A stretch of 64,000 nt of DNA from Branchiostoma lanceolatum (Eukaryota; Chordata; Leptocardii; Amphioxiformes; Branchiostomatidae), in the NCBI RefSeq assembly GCF_035083965.1, contig NC_089729.1:20840920-20904919 (forward strand), written 5' to 3'. How positions within the stretch are numbered: position 1 is the first letter of the stretch; each line of letters starts with the position of its first letter. The notes beneath the pieces were generated by a model. The model searched no databases, had not been told where the DNA came from, and saw only the letters and a program-made list of their open reading frames with translations. Position numbers and translations under genes: made by a program. Positions 1 to 11,472 of the stretch are shown here, piece by piece.

Positions 1-881
1 CGCATCGAAAGCTTGTCTTTGCCTCTCGGCACCGTCGTTTCAGAGACGGGAAGAAGGCGCCCTTCGGAGTGAAGGACGGCGAACGAGCGGAAGGGCTGGG
101 GGTCGCTCCGCGAACCGGGACCCGCCGCGAAGACCGCTGCGCCCCCTCGACAAAACCCGGCCGGGAAATTAGAGCCGAGGGGTCGATTGCGCCCGCCCTT
201 CTCTTGAAGACCTCGGGGAGTGGAGCAGTCGGTCGAGACCGCCGGTGGCTGGCCGGCGGCGACCGAGAGCAGTCCTCCCCTCTGCCCAAAGGAGGCCTTG
301 GACCGCGGGACGCCCGCTCGAAGTCCGACGCTTAAGGACAGGTCACTCGTCCGCAAGATGGATTGCATCGAGTCAGAGACCGAAACGCCGCGCCGGGGTG
401 CCGGGGAGGAGCCGTCTCACCTAGGCCCCGCCGTGAGACTAGCAACTCAACCCCATTCCGCGCAAACCCACGACGCGACGCCCCTCCGCCAGGATATAGG
501 TGCCCCCACTTGCGCTCGCCCGCCCAAGACTTTTCGCCGGGAGGACCTGACTCAGTCCTCGACCAGGCTACTCGGGGCGGCTCGCTGGTTTAGCAGGGTA
601 TAGGGAACGACGGGCTCACACTGAAGGCGCCCGACCAACGTTCCAAGGGGGCTGCCGGGTCCCGCCGCCAAGCGGGTCGGCATGGGCGCTCCTGGCTCTC
701 CGCCCGCGCTCCTCCGCGAAGGAGGAGCGATTGGCGCGAGAGCAACCGTCGGAGCGCCACCTTGTCGAGGCGGTAAGGAAGAGTGAGGGTCGGAGCGGGA
801 GGCCGGGGGCACCAGAGCCCGCTCCTTGCCACGAGTTTGGTGTGAAGTCGACGACGCGAGCGCCTCGCTTCTTCGTTTCGG
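1..881 (-). other. Internal transcribed spacer 1 (partial)
   Basis: GC-rich sequence directly after the 18S rRNA 3' end when read on the minus strand, so by position it is ITS1. The 5.8S gene is not seen; its 5' sequence would lie left of base 1. Short open frames here are artefacts of high GC. Confidence 0.85.
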
Positions 882-939
<58 letters not shown>

Positions 940-1026
940 AATGGTCAAGTTTGATCGGCTTCTCGGCGCTCCTCCAGACCGTTGCCGGCCCGAGAGGGGC
1001 CGATCGACTGGCCTCACTAAACCATT

Positions 1027-1072
<46 letters not shown>

Positions 1073-1511
1073 ATCAACGCGCGCTGATGACACGCATCTA
1101 CTGGGAATTCCTCGTTCATGGGAGATAATTGCAATCCCCGATCCCTAGCACGAAGGCGGTTCAGCAGGTTACCCGCACCTTTCGGCGAAGGCGAAAGACT
1201 CGCTGATGCCTTCATTGTAGCGCGCGTGCGGCCCCGGACATCTAAGGGCATCACAGACCTGTTATTGCTCCATCTCGTCCGGCTTACTGCCGGCTGTCCC
1301 TCTAAGAAGTTGCGGCCGATCGCGCGGGATCGCCGAACTAGTTAGCATGCCAGAGTCTCGTTCGTTATCGGGATTAGCCAGACAAATCGCTCCACCAACT
1401 AAGAACGGCCATGCACCACCACCCACAGAATCAAGAAAGAGCTCTCAATCTGTCAATCCTTACTGTGTCCGGGCCGGGTGAGTTTCCCCGTGTTGAGTCA
1501 AATTAAGCCGC

Positions 1512-1555
<44 letters not shown>

Positions 1556-2697
1556 CCAGCTTTGCAACCATACTTCCCCCGGAACCCGAAAACTCAGGTT
1601 TCCCGGGAGCTGCCCATCGGGTCATCGAAGTAACGCCGGCGGATCGCTGGTTGGCATCGTTTATGGTTGTGACTAGGGCGGTATCTGATCGCCTTCGCGC
1701 CCACAACTTTCGTTCTTGATCAATGAAAACATTCTTGGCAAATGCTTTCGCAGTGGTTCGTCTTGCGGCGATCCAAGAATTTCACCTCTCCCGCCGCAAT
1801 ACGAATGCCCCCGTCCGTCCCTCTTGATCATTACCTCACGTTCCGAAAACCAACGAAATAGAACCGAGGTCCTATTCCATTATTCCATGCACCACTATTC
1901 AGGCGCCAGGCCTGCTTTGAACACTCTAATTTTTTCAAAGTAAACGCTCCGGCACCCCGAGGCACTCAGTTAAGAGCACCAAGGAGAATCCGGCGGGGAG
2001 GGCCGGGACGAGCAGTGACACGCCTCGCGGCGGACCGCAAGCCCGGTCCCAAGATCCAACTACGAGCTTTTTAACCGCAACAACTTTAATATACGCTATT
2101 GGAGCTGGAATTACCGCGGCTGCTGGCACCAGACTTGCCCTCCAATAGATCCTCGTTAAAGGATTTAAAGTGTACCCATTCCAATTACGGGGCCTCGAAA
2201 GAGTCCCGTATTGTTATTTTTCGTCACTACCTCCCCGAGTCGGGAGTGGGTAATTTGCGCGCCTGCTGCCTTCCTTGGATGTGGTAGCCGTTTCTCAGGC
2301 TCCCTCTCCGGAACCGAACCCTGATTCCCCGTCACCCGTTGCCACCATGGTAGGCACAGAACCTACCATCGAAAGTTGATAGGGCAGACATTCGAATGAT
2401 CTGTCGCCGGTGCGAAGACCGTGCGATCGGCTGGGTTATCCAGAGTCACCAAAGGGACCGGGGCGAACCCCGGGTCGGTCTTGGTCTGATAAATGCACGC
2501 CAGACCGTGAGGTCGGCGCTTCTTCCGCATGTATTAGCTCTAGAATTACCACAGTTATCCATGTAGGATGTGACGATCAAAGGAACCATAACTGATTTAA
2601 TGAGCCATTCGCAGTTTCACTGGGACAGTTTAAACTTGCACGTGCATGGCTTAATCTTTGAGACAAGCATATGACTACTGGCAGGATCAACCAGGTA
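882..2697 (-). rRNA. 18S small-subunit ribosomal RNA, full length
   Basis: The minus strand begins at 2697 with the universal 5' end TACCTGGTTGATCCTGCCAG and ends at 882 with the universal 3' end TGCGGAAGGATCATTA, preceded by the conserved GTAACAAGGTTTCCGTAGG. The length of 1816 nt is normal for a metazoan 18S. The 530 loop (GCCGCGGTAATTCCAGCTC, around 2100-2120) and the region near AAACTTAAAGGAATTGACGG (around 1535-1555) are intact, and I see no insertion. It is transcribed by RNA polymerase I leftwards towards ITS1. Short ORFs in this interval are not genes. Confidence 0.98.
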
Positions 2698-4060
2698 GCG
2701 AGGACGCCGAGGCGGCGAAAGAGCGGTCGCCGCCGGGAGAGGACCGCCGCGGCCGCGGGGCAGCGCGGGAAGACCCGCAACTGCCGCCGCCGCCACACGG
2801 TCCCGCTCGACCGGAGCGCCGAGCGCCGCCGAGTCCGTCGCTGCCGTGAGGTGGGAACGCGCCGTGGAGATGGCCGCGAACCCTCGGGAGCCTGAGCGCA
2901 GAACTCCCGGCCACACCTGACCGTTGCTTCCCTTCAACGCCCGAGCCGTCCCGTCAGGAACGGTCCCGCACTCTCACGACCGGACGCGTCCGCCGGCAAG
3001 GCGGACGGCCGGGTCTCGAACCGCCGAGTCCGCAAGGCGTACTCGCACGCAGACGGAAGGGGCGAGCCGTCGCCGTTGGGTCCGCCGCCGCAGCGGCGGG
3101 ACCCGGGCTGCCCTCCGCGGAGGGCCTGCCCCGGCGCTGGTTCCGGACGCCCGTCGGCACGCCCGTCCTCGCCCGCAGGAGCGGAGGAGCGGGCGCCTTC
3201 CAAGCCGGTTGTCGACCTCCGGCTGCCCTCGCGGGGAGTGGCAGCCTGGTCGGCGGGGTAGCAAAACGACTGGCGAGAGAGTGTGCGATTGCTCGCCGTC
3301 GATTCCCGAGCTAGTCAAAAAACGACCACTCTCTCAAGGTAGGTTGAGCGACCCACGACATGGTCAGACACCCTACAGAGCACTTTTTTGAAAAACCACC
3401 GCAAGTCGGCCACGGGGTAGGCTTCGGGGGCAACGGGAGACCGGCCCCGCCGGCCGGGGGAGACCCGTCCCGGTCGACCCCGTTGCTCGGCCGCCCGCTC
3501 CACCCCCGCCTCCCCGGGCCCCGCCCCACACCGGACGGACCCTGCTCGCTCGCCCGGCGGGCCCGGGGCGCCCTCCGGGGCGGTCGGAGTCGGGCGGGGC
3601 GGGGCGCTCACTCCCCCCGCCGACACCCGCCCAGGCGCCCGGTGCCAAGTCCGATGGAGCCGGCCGACGGGGCAAAGTCACCGGACGACCCCGTCTTTTC
3701 TCCACGCAGGGGTCTGGCCCGTGCCGCGCCGGCCCCGTCCGCACCCTCCCGGACCCGCTGGCCCCCAGCCGCCGTCCGCTACGGGCTCTGGAAGAGTTGC
3801 CTAGTCAAAAAACGACCACTCCTCTCAAGGTAGGATCGGCGACCTACACCTTGGTCAGACACCCTGGCGAAATCCGAAAGTCGGGGCAGGCCGGAAAGTC
3901 GCATGCCGTCGTGTAGCAGGCGGCCTCGGGAGCGGGGAAACACCAAACGCGGTCCGCCCGGCGGCTTCCTTCGGCCGTCAGCGCCGGCCGACCCGGCCGC
4001 CAATGCTTAAGAGATGGTGGGCTACATAGGAGCGACCTGAAGAGTCGGGCTTTGTCACAG
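2698..4060 (-). other. 5' external transcribed spacer and promoter-proximal intergenic spacer of rDNA
   Basis: Very GC-rich, non-coding sequence directly upstream of the 18S 5' end on the minus strand, so it must hold the 5' external spacer. The transcription start cannot be placed from sequence alone; the duplicated block near 3310 and 3800 is a candidate for promoter-associated sequence. No protein gene is supported despite long GC-driven open frames on both strands. Confidence 0.75.
3310..3865 (-). repeat. Duplicated 65-bp rDNA spacer block
   Basis: Two near-identical blocks, 3310-3374 and about 3800-3865, share ctagtcaaaaaacgaccact and, further on, tggtcagacaccct. About 425 bp of very GC-rich sequence separates them. 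These are the only AT-containing conserved islands in this stretch. Duplicated short blocks near the 5' external spacer resemble gene and spacer promoters of other animals, but that role is inference. Confidence 0.7.
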
Positions 4061-5694
4061 GATCGGAGTGAGTCCCCGCAGCTCTTGCGGCCCTTCTCGC
4101 GAAATCGGAGTGAGTCACCAAAGCTCTTGCGGGCTTTCTCCAAAGATCGGAGTCAGCGACGGAAGGTCTTGACGGGCTTTCTCCAAGGATCGGAGTCAGC
4201 GACCGAAGGTCTTAACGGGCTTTCTCCAAGGATCGGAGTCAGCGACCGAAGGTCTTAACGGGCTTTCTCGCAGGATCGGAGTCAGCGACCGAAGGTCTTT
4301 ACGGGCTTTCTCCAAAGATCGGAGTCAGCGACCGAAGGTCTTAACGGGCTTTCTCCAAGGATCGGAGTCAGCGACCGAAGGTCTTAACGGGCTTTCTCCA
4401 AGGATCGGAGTCAGCGACCGAAGGTCTTAACGGGCTTTCTCCAAGGATCGGAGTCAGCGACCAAAGGTCTTAACGGGCTTTCTCGCAGGATCGGAGTCAG
4501 CGACCGAAGGTCTTTACGGGCTTTCTCCAAGGATCGGAGTCAGCGACCGAAGGTCTTAACGGGCTTTCTCGCAGGATCGGAGTCAGCGACCGAAGGTCTT
4601 TACGGGCTTTCTCCAAAGATCGGAGTCAGCGACCGAAGGTCTTAACGGGCTTTCTCCAAGGATCGGAGTCAGCGACCGAAGGTCTTAACGGGCTTTCTCC
4701 AAGGATCGGAGTCAGCGACCGAAGGTCTTAACGGGCTTTCTCCAAGGATCGGAGTCAGCGACCAAAGGTCTTAACGGGCTTTCTCGCAGGATCGGAGTCA
4801 GCGACCGAAGGTCTTTACGGGCTTTCTCCAAGGATCGGAGTCAGCGACCGAAGGTCTTTACGGGCTTTCTCCAAGGATCGGAGTCAGCGACCGAAGGTCT
4901 TAACGGGCTTTCTCCAAGGATCGGAGTCAGCGACCAAAGGTCTTAACGGGCTTTCTCGCAGGATCGGAGTCAGCGACCGAAGGTCTTTACGGGCTTTCTC
5001 CAAGGATCGGAGTCAGCGACCGAAGGTCTTAACGGGCTTTCTCGCAGGATCGGAGTCAGCGACCGAAGGTCTTTACGGGCTTTCTCCAAAGATCGGAGTC
5101 AGCGACCGAAGGTCTTAACGGGCTTTCTCCAAGGATCGGAGTCAGCGACCGAAGGTCTTAACGGGCTTTCTCCAAGGATCGGAGTCAGCGACCGAAGGTC
5201 TTAACGGGCTTTCTCGCAGGATCGGAGTCAGCGACCGAAGGTCTTTACGGGCTTTCTCCAAGGATCGGAGTCAGCGACCGAAGGTCTTTACGGGCTTTCT
5301 CCAAGGATCGGAGTCAGCGACCGAAGGTCTTAACGGGCTTTCTCGCAGGATCGGAGTCAGCGACCGAAGGTCTTTACGGGCTTTCTCCAAGGATCGGAGT
5401 CAGCGACCGAAGGTCTTAACGGGCTTTCTCCAAGGATCGGAGTCAGCGACCAAAGGTCTTAACGGGCTTTCTCGCAGGATCGGAGTCAGCGACCGAAGGT
5501 CTTAACAACGGGCTTTCTCGCAGGATCGGAGTCAGCGACCGAAGGTCTTTACGGGCTTTCTCCAAGGATCGGAGTCAGCGACCGAAGGTCTTAACGGGCT
5601 TTCTCCAAGGATCGGAGTCAGCGACCGAAGGTCTTAACGGGCTTTCTCGCAGGATCGGAGTCAGCGACCGAAGCTCTTACGGGCTTTCTCCAAG
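4061..5694. repeat. 43-bp tandem repeat array of the rDNA intergenic spacer, about 38 copies
   Basis: A head-to-tail array with core gatcggagtcagcgaccgaa and a 43-bp period (first two units 42 bp; one unit near 5505 gains 3 bp). (5695-4061)/43 gives 38 units. Units differ mainly at two spots, ttaacgg or tttacgg and ctccaag or ctcgcag. The variants recur in similar order, suggesting spread of multi-unit blocks. Such arrays are typical of rDNA spacers, where they can act as enhancers, terminators or fork barriers; the role here is unknown. Confidence 0.95.
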
Positions 5695-6925
5695 GATCGA
5701 CGCCACCTGCGCTCAACTTCAGGCCAAAGCCATGCACGGGAAGACGTGGCCAGCGGCCGGGGCCCGTTCGCAGGTGCAACGGGGCGTGCCTCTCGGCAGC
5801 AGAGGCCCTGCCCGGCCGTAGGGCAGCCACGGTCGGCCGCCTTCGGGCGACCGGAACGCTCCTCGGCAGCCTGCGGGGTGGGCAGTCCGCAGGCGCACCG
5901 AGAGTGTCCTGCCGACGGCGCAAACATCGGAAGACGATTAATTGCCAGGACTTGCACTGGTGGCTGCTATTCCCCTTTCGAATCGGAAGAACCCCAACAC
6001 CAGTTGCTATTCCCCTTACATACGGGGATCGGAAGTACCCCGACCAGCCCAACAACTTCAAGCCAAAGCAATACATCGGAGCGACGTGGCTAGCGGCATC
6101 AGGTCCTTCGGACATCGGAAAATCCGCCCGGCCGCTTAGGCACACAGCTGTGGCCGGTACATCGGAAGCTGCGCTCTCCGGCTCAAAGCCCGTAGCCGGA
6201 GCGACCGGCACGCCCCACCGCAGCCTGCGGGCTGGGCAGTCCGCAGGCACCGACAGCCCTTGAGACACGACAGACACAAGAGATATCGGAAGTACTTTGA
6301 CACTTGCCAGCACGCTGACGGCTGCTTTTCCCCTTAAGTCGGGAACCGACATCGGAAAGACTCTGACACTTGGCAGCACGCTGGCCGCTGCTCTTCTCCT
6401 TAAGACGGGAATCGGCTGCTATTCCCCTTAAGACCGGCATGGGAGCCAGCTTAGGAGCCCTGCAGCAGCAGTGGCCAATACATCGGAAGCTGCGCCTTCC
6501 GGCTTGGAGCCCGTGGCCGGGGCGACTGAGACGCCCCTCCGCAGCCTCGAGAGTGTCCTGACGGGAAGCTGCATGGGAGACAGCTTAGGAGCCCTGCCGT
6601 CCGTCCGACATGCCAGACCGGAGCGCGCGGCCCCTGCCTACCACCCTTGGGTTTACTCCTGCCCACCAGGCACGGGGCTGAGCCGAACCTGCCCGACCAC
6701 CTCGGGACGCCTCCTCCGTCGCTCGTTCATCGGACTCGCTCACTCGCTCCCTCGGCGGAGGACGTCGGAGCGAGGGACCCCCCATTTCAGCACCAAGGAC
6801 GGGGCCCGATCGAGCTCGACTTGGCGCCCTCTCGCCCAGCCAGACTGGGAGCAGCGGGTGGAAGCAGAAGGTGCCATGCCCAGCCCGAGCCCTTGGCCAA
6901 GATTGCGAGTCAGGAGGATTAGGCT
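5695..6925. other. Distal rDNA intergenic spacer with degenerate repeats
   Basis: GC-rich, non-coding. The word acatcggaag recurs many times. Larger diverged repeats are visible: about 6125-6250 against 6475-6560 (cggaagctgcg and related), about 6290-6360 against 6355-6415 (gacacttg then cagcacgctg), and gggcagtccgcaggc at about 5880 and 6235. Composition drops sharply near 6925, taken as the end of rDNA. Open frames here look non-genic. Confidence 0.75.
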
Positions 6926-7134
6926 GCAAGGCAAACCAAGTTTCATAGGTATTATGCAATACTTCGTTTTAGTCAGGACCGTTTTTCCATATACATGTAA
7001 TATTAATTTTTTCTCTCTCATACAACTAGAAAAACGCTTGTGGTGGAGATGGGAGGGTCAGAAGATGTGCAATCAGTGACACTACTAAAGTATTATCTAT
7101 CATAACTTTGCCGTATAATGTTAACAGTTTTCTC

Positions 7135-7810
7135 CTACAGGGTTGTAGTACTTAATCCAGTTTTTAGAGACAGAGATTTATGGTGGGAACAATTTCCTCC
7201 ATATCTGTTGGGACATGGACATGGCCTTTCGAAAGGACCATTGGTCCATTCCACCGGATATGAGCACGGTAACTGGAAATCGGTGTATTTGAGAGCACCT
7301 ATTCTGATAACCTTACACTTACCATAATTGAGAATGAGCGTCGAGACCCGATAACTTAGAAAATCTAAATTGTTAGTCAAAGCTGATAGAGAAGATGCTG
7401 TAGATTCAAGAGTGAAATCTGTATCGTCTGCATATTGGGATAACTTCATTTCAATCCCCAGTGTTACCAACCCCCTTATATTCGTGTTCCCTCTGATCAT
7501 TATTGCTAGTAACTCAACGGCAATAATAAATAGGTAAGGGGGCATCCCTGTCTCATTCCTCTTTTGGGTTTAACGTGACCACAATTAATTATTCTGCTCG
7601 ATATGTTACTATACATTACGTTCACACATTTGAGAAAAGACGTTCCGAATGTTTTAAAAATCAAACGCTTCAATAATGAAACCCCACCTGATACTATCAA
7701 AAGCTTTCTCGTAATTCATCGGAGAAAGTTTTTCCATGGGTAAATCATACCCAACAATTTTCTGATCGATAACGTAAGTCACTTAAAACTTTACGACACC
7801 GACCGGACAA
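7135..7810 (-). pseudogene. Broken non-LTR retrotransposon reverse transcriptase fragment
   Basis: On the minus strand, from about 7740 downwards, three conserved reverse-transcriptase blocks follow in order: EKAFDSIRWG (motif A), RGMRQGCPL then PYLFIIAVELLA (motif B), and KLSQYADDTDF (motif C with YADD). The blocks lie in different frames, so there are at least two frameshifts (about 7545 and 7650). Endonuclease and 3' parts are absent. The clade (CR1-like, L1/Tx1-like or other) cannot be fixed by eye. It is a dead LINE remnant close to the end of the rDNA spacer. Confidence 0.88.
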
Positions 7811-8595
7811 GTACATCCACATGTTCAGTTTAGTTGGAGGATGTACATTATGTACTGATTCGTTTCGATTTTTCCGTTTTTATAGTAACGTAGTGCTAAC
7901 GTTACCAATTGTCGTCCGTCAAACGTCAGAGGACACAGCCAAATGTGCGGCCATTGGGAAGACATATCATGTCTTCCAAAAAGGACAGTGCAAACTAGTA
8001 GTCTGTAAGTTTTCCTCCTATTGTTTAACGCCGTGTATATGTCATACTACTGGTATTTCTGAATAACAGTTGAGAAAAAATGCGGCTTGAATCGTCCAAA
8101 GTATTTTGCAAACGTCACTGTTTGTCTCGCCGCTTGCTTGCATGCTGTAGTCACTTTCACGCAAAATACATGTGATATAAAGGTTCGGAGAAAAAGAGAT
8201 TGAAAAGGAGATTTCCCGGACTTCGGGATGAAGTGAGCACAGCCTACACACACACAAGATTTGCCGTGGCCAAGGAACGGTCTTTATTTCACACTCGCAT
8301 CCTCTCCTCTCCATTCCTGTCGTCCAACTGTTCTGTTTTGCCTCGTGTGTGTCACTTTTTATCTGTCCTGGACTGCTGACTCATCATTTATCAAATATAG
8401 AATCTTCACCAGATGTCTTTGACGGGTGAATCAATTACGTTACAGTTTTCAAGATGGATCAGCTCTTGTCTTTTTTTGTTAACATATGGTACAAATATAC
8501 GCCGCATATAAGTCAAAATACATGTAACGTTACAGTAATGCTTCAAAGGCACAGCAACAATATTTTGACGTGCGCAAGTAAGGTCGGTGCCGCTG

Positions 8596-8673
8596 GGTTA
8601 TATCAAGGAGGTTGGTTATATCAAGGAGGTTTTATATATATATAACCTCCTTGGTTATATAAAACCTAGGTTA
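8596..8673. repeat. Direct and inverted repeat of ggttatatcaaggaggtt
   Basis: Two direct copies (8596-8613 and 8614-8631) are followed by a reverse complement around 8640-8660 (aacctccttggttatata), making a foldback centred on a (TA)n run. Confidence 0.8.
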
Positions 8674-9426
8674 TACCTAAAATAATACGAGTTTCAAAGC
8701 TCGAATCACCAAAAATAGATTTGAATAACAGAAATGTTTGACGTCAACTACTTTTAAAAGATACTAGCTATCATGCTAGTTAGAAAAACGCTGATGAAAT
8801 ACGCGGTGCCGAATTACATATAGAATATGTTTGACACTTACAGGAAACATGATGTAATGGCTTCAGGAGTTTCTTCTGTTTGTGCTGCTGAATGCAAACC
8901 TATTACATTGATCTGTATAAGGGAGCCTGAATCGTGACTACTACCATACTTATATCGTTTTTATTGCTCATTTTGCTTTTGAATGAAGACCTTTATTGTA
9001 CACACATACCCACTGGGTTCAGTACAGGTCACAACAGAAAACATAACAGTTTGCAAATACATATATACGTAACGTTATATACTCAATGAAAAGCTAGCAC
9101 TAGTCTAATGATTACGATTAGGCTTCGTTATCTTGCTTCTGGAAAACGGAAGTTCTAATGGAGTATCTGAGAAAGTCGCTGGGGGGACCCAAATCAAACA
9201 TCATAACCACAACAGTCCAAAACCTTGAACAAAAGCTACCAAGAAAATGGCCTTCTTATATCGCACATTGGCTATTCATAATGGTTTAGTGAGTGACGTC
9301 ATTCCTGACCCAGAAATTTAATTTACTTTGGCCCAGTATATCCCGTCATCCCCCGCGCACGGCTTCCCGCGCCGGTTGATTTCGACAACAACACAAAAAA
9401 ACATGGCAAATTTTGCCTTAGATTTC

Positions 9427-9451
9427 AGAGTAGAGTAGAGTAGAGTAGAGT
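9427..9451. repeat. (AGAGT)n microsatellite
   Basis: Five pentanucleotide units. The same pentamer forms another microsatellite at 54811-54836. Confidence 0.9.
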
Positions 9452-9810
9452 GTGTACAGGGACTGTGCGTACATGTTTCAGCAGAGCATGGGGGACTCAT
9501 AGGGGCAGGTAAATGAGAAACGTTAGAGTTGTTTACTTTCCGAGCGAGAAGAACGACGGCTCGGATTACGTGAGCGAGGGGAATACCCGGCGAGGCGGTA
9601 GCGTGGGGTAAAGACGACCGGACTGTGCGTCAAGACTCCGGTATTTGTGGCTTACCGCAGGCACACTTAGGTATGTTATTTGTACTCTTACACTCTGCGG
9701 TTATCTGACCCTGACAAGAGTGTTTCCAATGTGTTTTGAAGCGATCATAACAAAAGGAAGGTGGCGCGCGGCGTCCGTACTACGTACCTGGTACAGTAAA
9801 CATGGCCCCA

Positions 9811-9989
9811 CAAGCAGATCTACAATACACGGTGCCAAAAATCGTATATGCTAGCCCGAGAAGCTCCAGTCAGCCAGATAAACTCCAGTCCGCACCGTAG
9901 CGCTGGAGCTTATCTGGCTGACTGGAGCTTTTCTGGCTAGCATATGTAACGTTATGTATACGATTTTTTGCACCCTGTAGATCTGCTTG
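9811..9989. mobile_element. Palindromic foldback element
   Basis: The outer ends are caagcagatct and agatctgcttg, exact reverse complements. The inner arms pair over long stretches (agctccagtcagccagataa with ttatctggctgactggagct), so the whole 179 bp folds into one interrupted hairpin. The right arm carries a small insertion (taacgttatg). No coding capacity; probably a foldback MITE. Confidence 0.8.
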
Positions 9990-10508
9990 GAGATTACAAC
10001 TTACTCCCTTTACTCGACTTGAGGACAGGGCTCACGTATTTTGGCCAAGCACACCAGGTCACCCCTACTCTTCTTGATAAGTGTGTTGTGTTCTTTTACG
10101 TGCAGAGGTTTGACGCTTTAGGCTTACACCCAAAGCTCCCTCATATGTATACATGGGGCTGCCGGCTTTACATCACCATCCGAAATGATGAATGCAATCC
10201 CTTACAACAAGTCGACCCTTAGGATCAAACACAGGCCCTAGAATCCACAGAATTTGGTGCAGATGGCGAAGCAGGGGGGTTGCGTTACCGCTTGCGCCAG
10301 GGTCAGGACATACCTAAACTTTTTTTAGACCAAAGATAAGTAACTAACTGAAATCTCCAACTTTCTAATCATCGGGACCTGGACATCGCTTTACATAATT
10401 TAACACATCGCTTGAACATCAGTTAATCCTAAGTCCAGAGGGGGGAGTTATTTTCCAATAGATAATGATTTTGGGAAGTAAAAATTAATACTTTTACAGT
10501 ATAAACTA

Positions 10509-11015
10509 TAATGGCACTGAACTTCGATCCGACGCAACCTTAATCCGACACTTTTCAGTACTCTGTAAATTACTTTTGAAATACAGTAAGGTAGGCAACA
10601 TAAGAATGTGCAATGGAAAGGCCCTGAAGAAAACATATTCTGGGGGAGGGTCAGGAAATTTGCGATGTGAGAGGGAGAGAAGCCATATCATTTTTAGGAC
10701 GATGGTTGAATTTTGACTAGTTCACGGCAGTTGACAATTGTGTCGAATTCACTATTGTATTGTGTCGTACTAAGGTTCTATTTGGAACAAAATTCCCAAG
10801 GGACTTCATCATGAGTGATGGTACAATGTATTTTCAAGCCTTGTTTTCCAGTCACGGCTGGATAATAGGAATACTGTGCAGTAATAACTGGGAAAGTGCT
10901 AACAGTAACAGTTACACATAATGCACCCAACAGTTACTGAACTAAAGGTCGCTTGTTGACTTATGATTCTGCGCTGCATTTTCTCAAAAGTGTCGGATTA
11001 AGGTTCAGTGCCATT
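10509..11015. repeat. Inverted repeat pair (possible DNA element ends)
   Basis: taatggcactgaac at 10509 and, after an insert, ttaatccgacactttt pair with aaaagtgtcggattaaggttcagtgccatta ending at 11015. The 450-bp interior has no gene. Boundaries and target-site duplication are unclear. Confidence 0.55.
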
Positions 11016-11044
11016 ACGATAAAGTACCGACTAGCCCTGACTCC

Positions 11045-11472
11045 TACCGTAAAATCCCTATTTACGTACGCACTTTTAAAACTTTTTAAGTTGCAAGCAG
11101 GTGCTCCAGGCTGACGTCAAAGTCGGGGTGCGTACGTTAGGAGGGGTTCTTCCTCGGAAAAATCGCATATCAGCATGAGAGTACAGTACATCTTCATGCA
11201 AATGAAGTTTGGAATGCTATCAATCAGTAATAAAGAATAGATAATACATAAACTGTTTGATATTTTCTACCCAGAAACATTTTCTCAGTAACATCATCGG
11301 AAGGATGATCATTCGACATGTACTACCCACCGAAATGCTGGAGAGGGGGTGCGTACGTTAGGAGGGTTTTTCCCCTGAACGTTTCAACTCACTGAGTCAG
11401 ACCCGCAATTGTCCCCAAATCAGGGGTGCGTACGTTAGGAGGGGTGCGTACATAAATAGGAATTTTACGGTA
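11045..11472. mobile_element. MITE with 27-bp terminal inverted repeats and TA target duplication
   Basis: The left end is TA then CCGTAAAATCCCTATTTACG; the right end is its reverse complement followed by TA, with two differences in about 27 bp. The TA duplication fits Tc1/mariner-like transposition. Inside, the word gtgcgtacgttaggaggg occurs three times (about 11130, 11350, 11426). No transposase is encoded. Confidence 0.8.

Larger units (their letters stand above)
7811..9810. other. Intergenic DNA without a recognisable gene
   Basis: AT-rich sequence with only short open frames that lack codon bias or family motifs. It contains a palindromic stretch at 8596-8673 and an AGAGT microsatellite at 9427-9451. 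About 9530-9620 is richer in CpG than its surroundings and could belong to an upstream, untranslated exon or promoter of the PIDD1-like gene, but nothing proves it. Confidence 0.5.

Noticed and set aside
2924..3833. Several 100-157-residue open frames in the GC-rich region upstream of 18S
   Set aside because: Overlapping frames on both strands with Arg/Pro/Gly-rich products are expected in GC-rich rDNA spacer.
5618..6379. 253-residue open frame on the minus strand over the spacer repeats
   Set aside because: It overlaps the end of the 43-bp array and GC-rich rDNA spacer; its sequence reflects the repeats, and no domain or codon pattern supports a gene.
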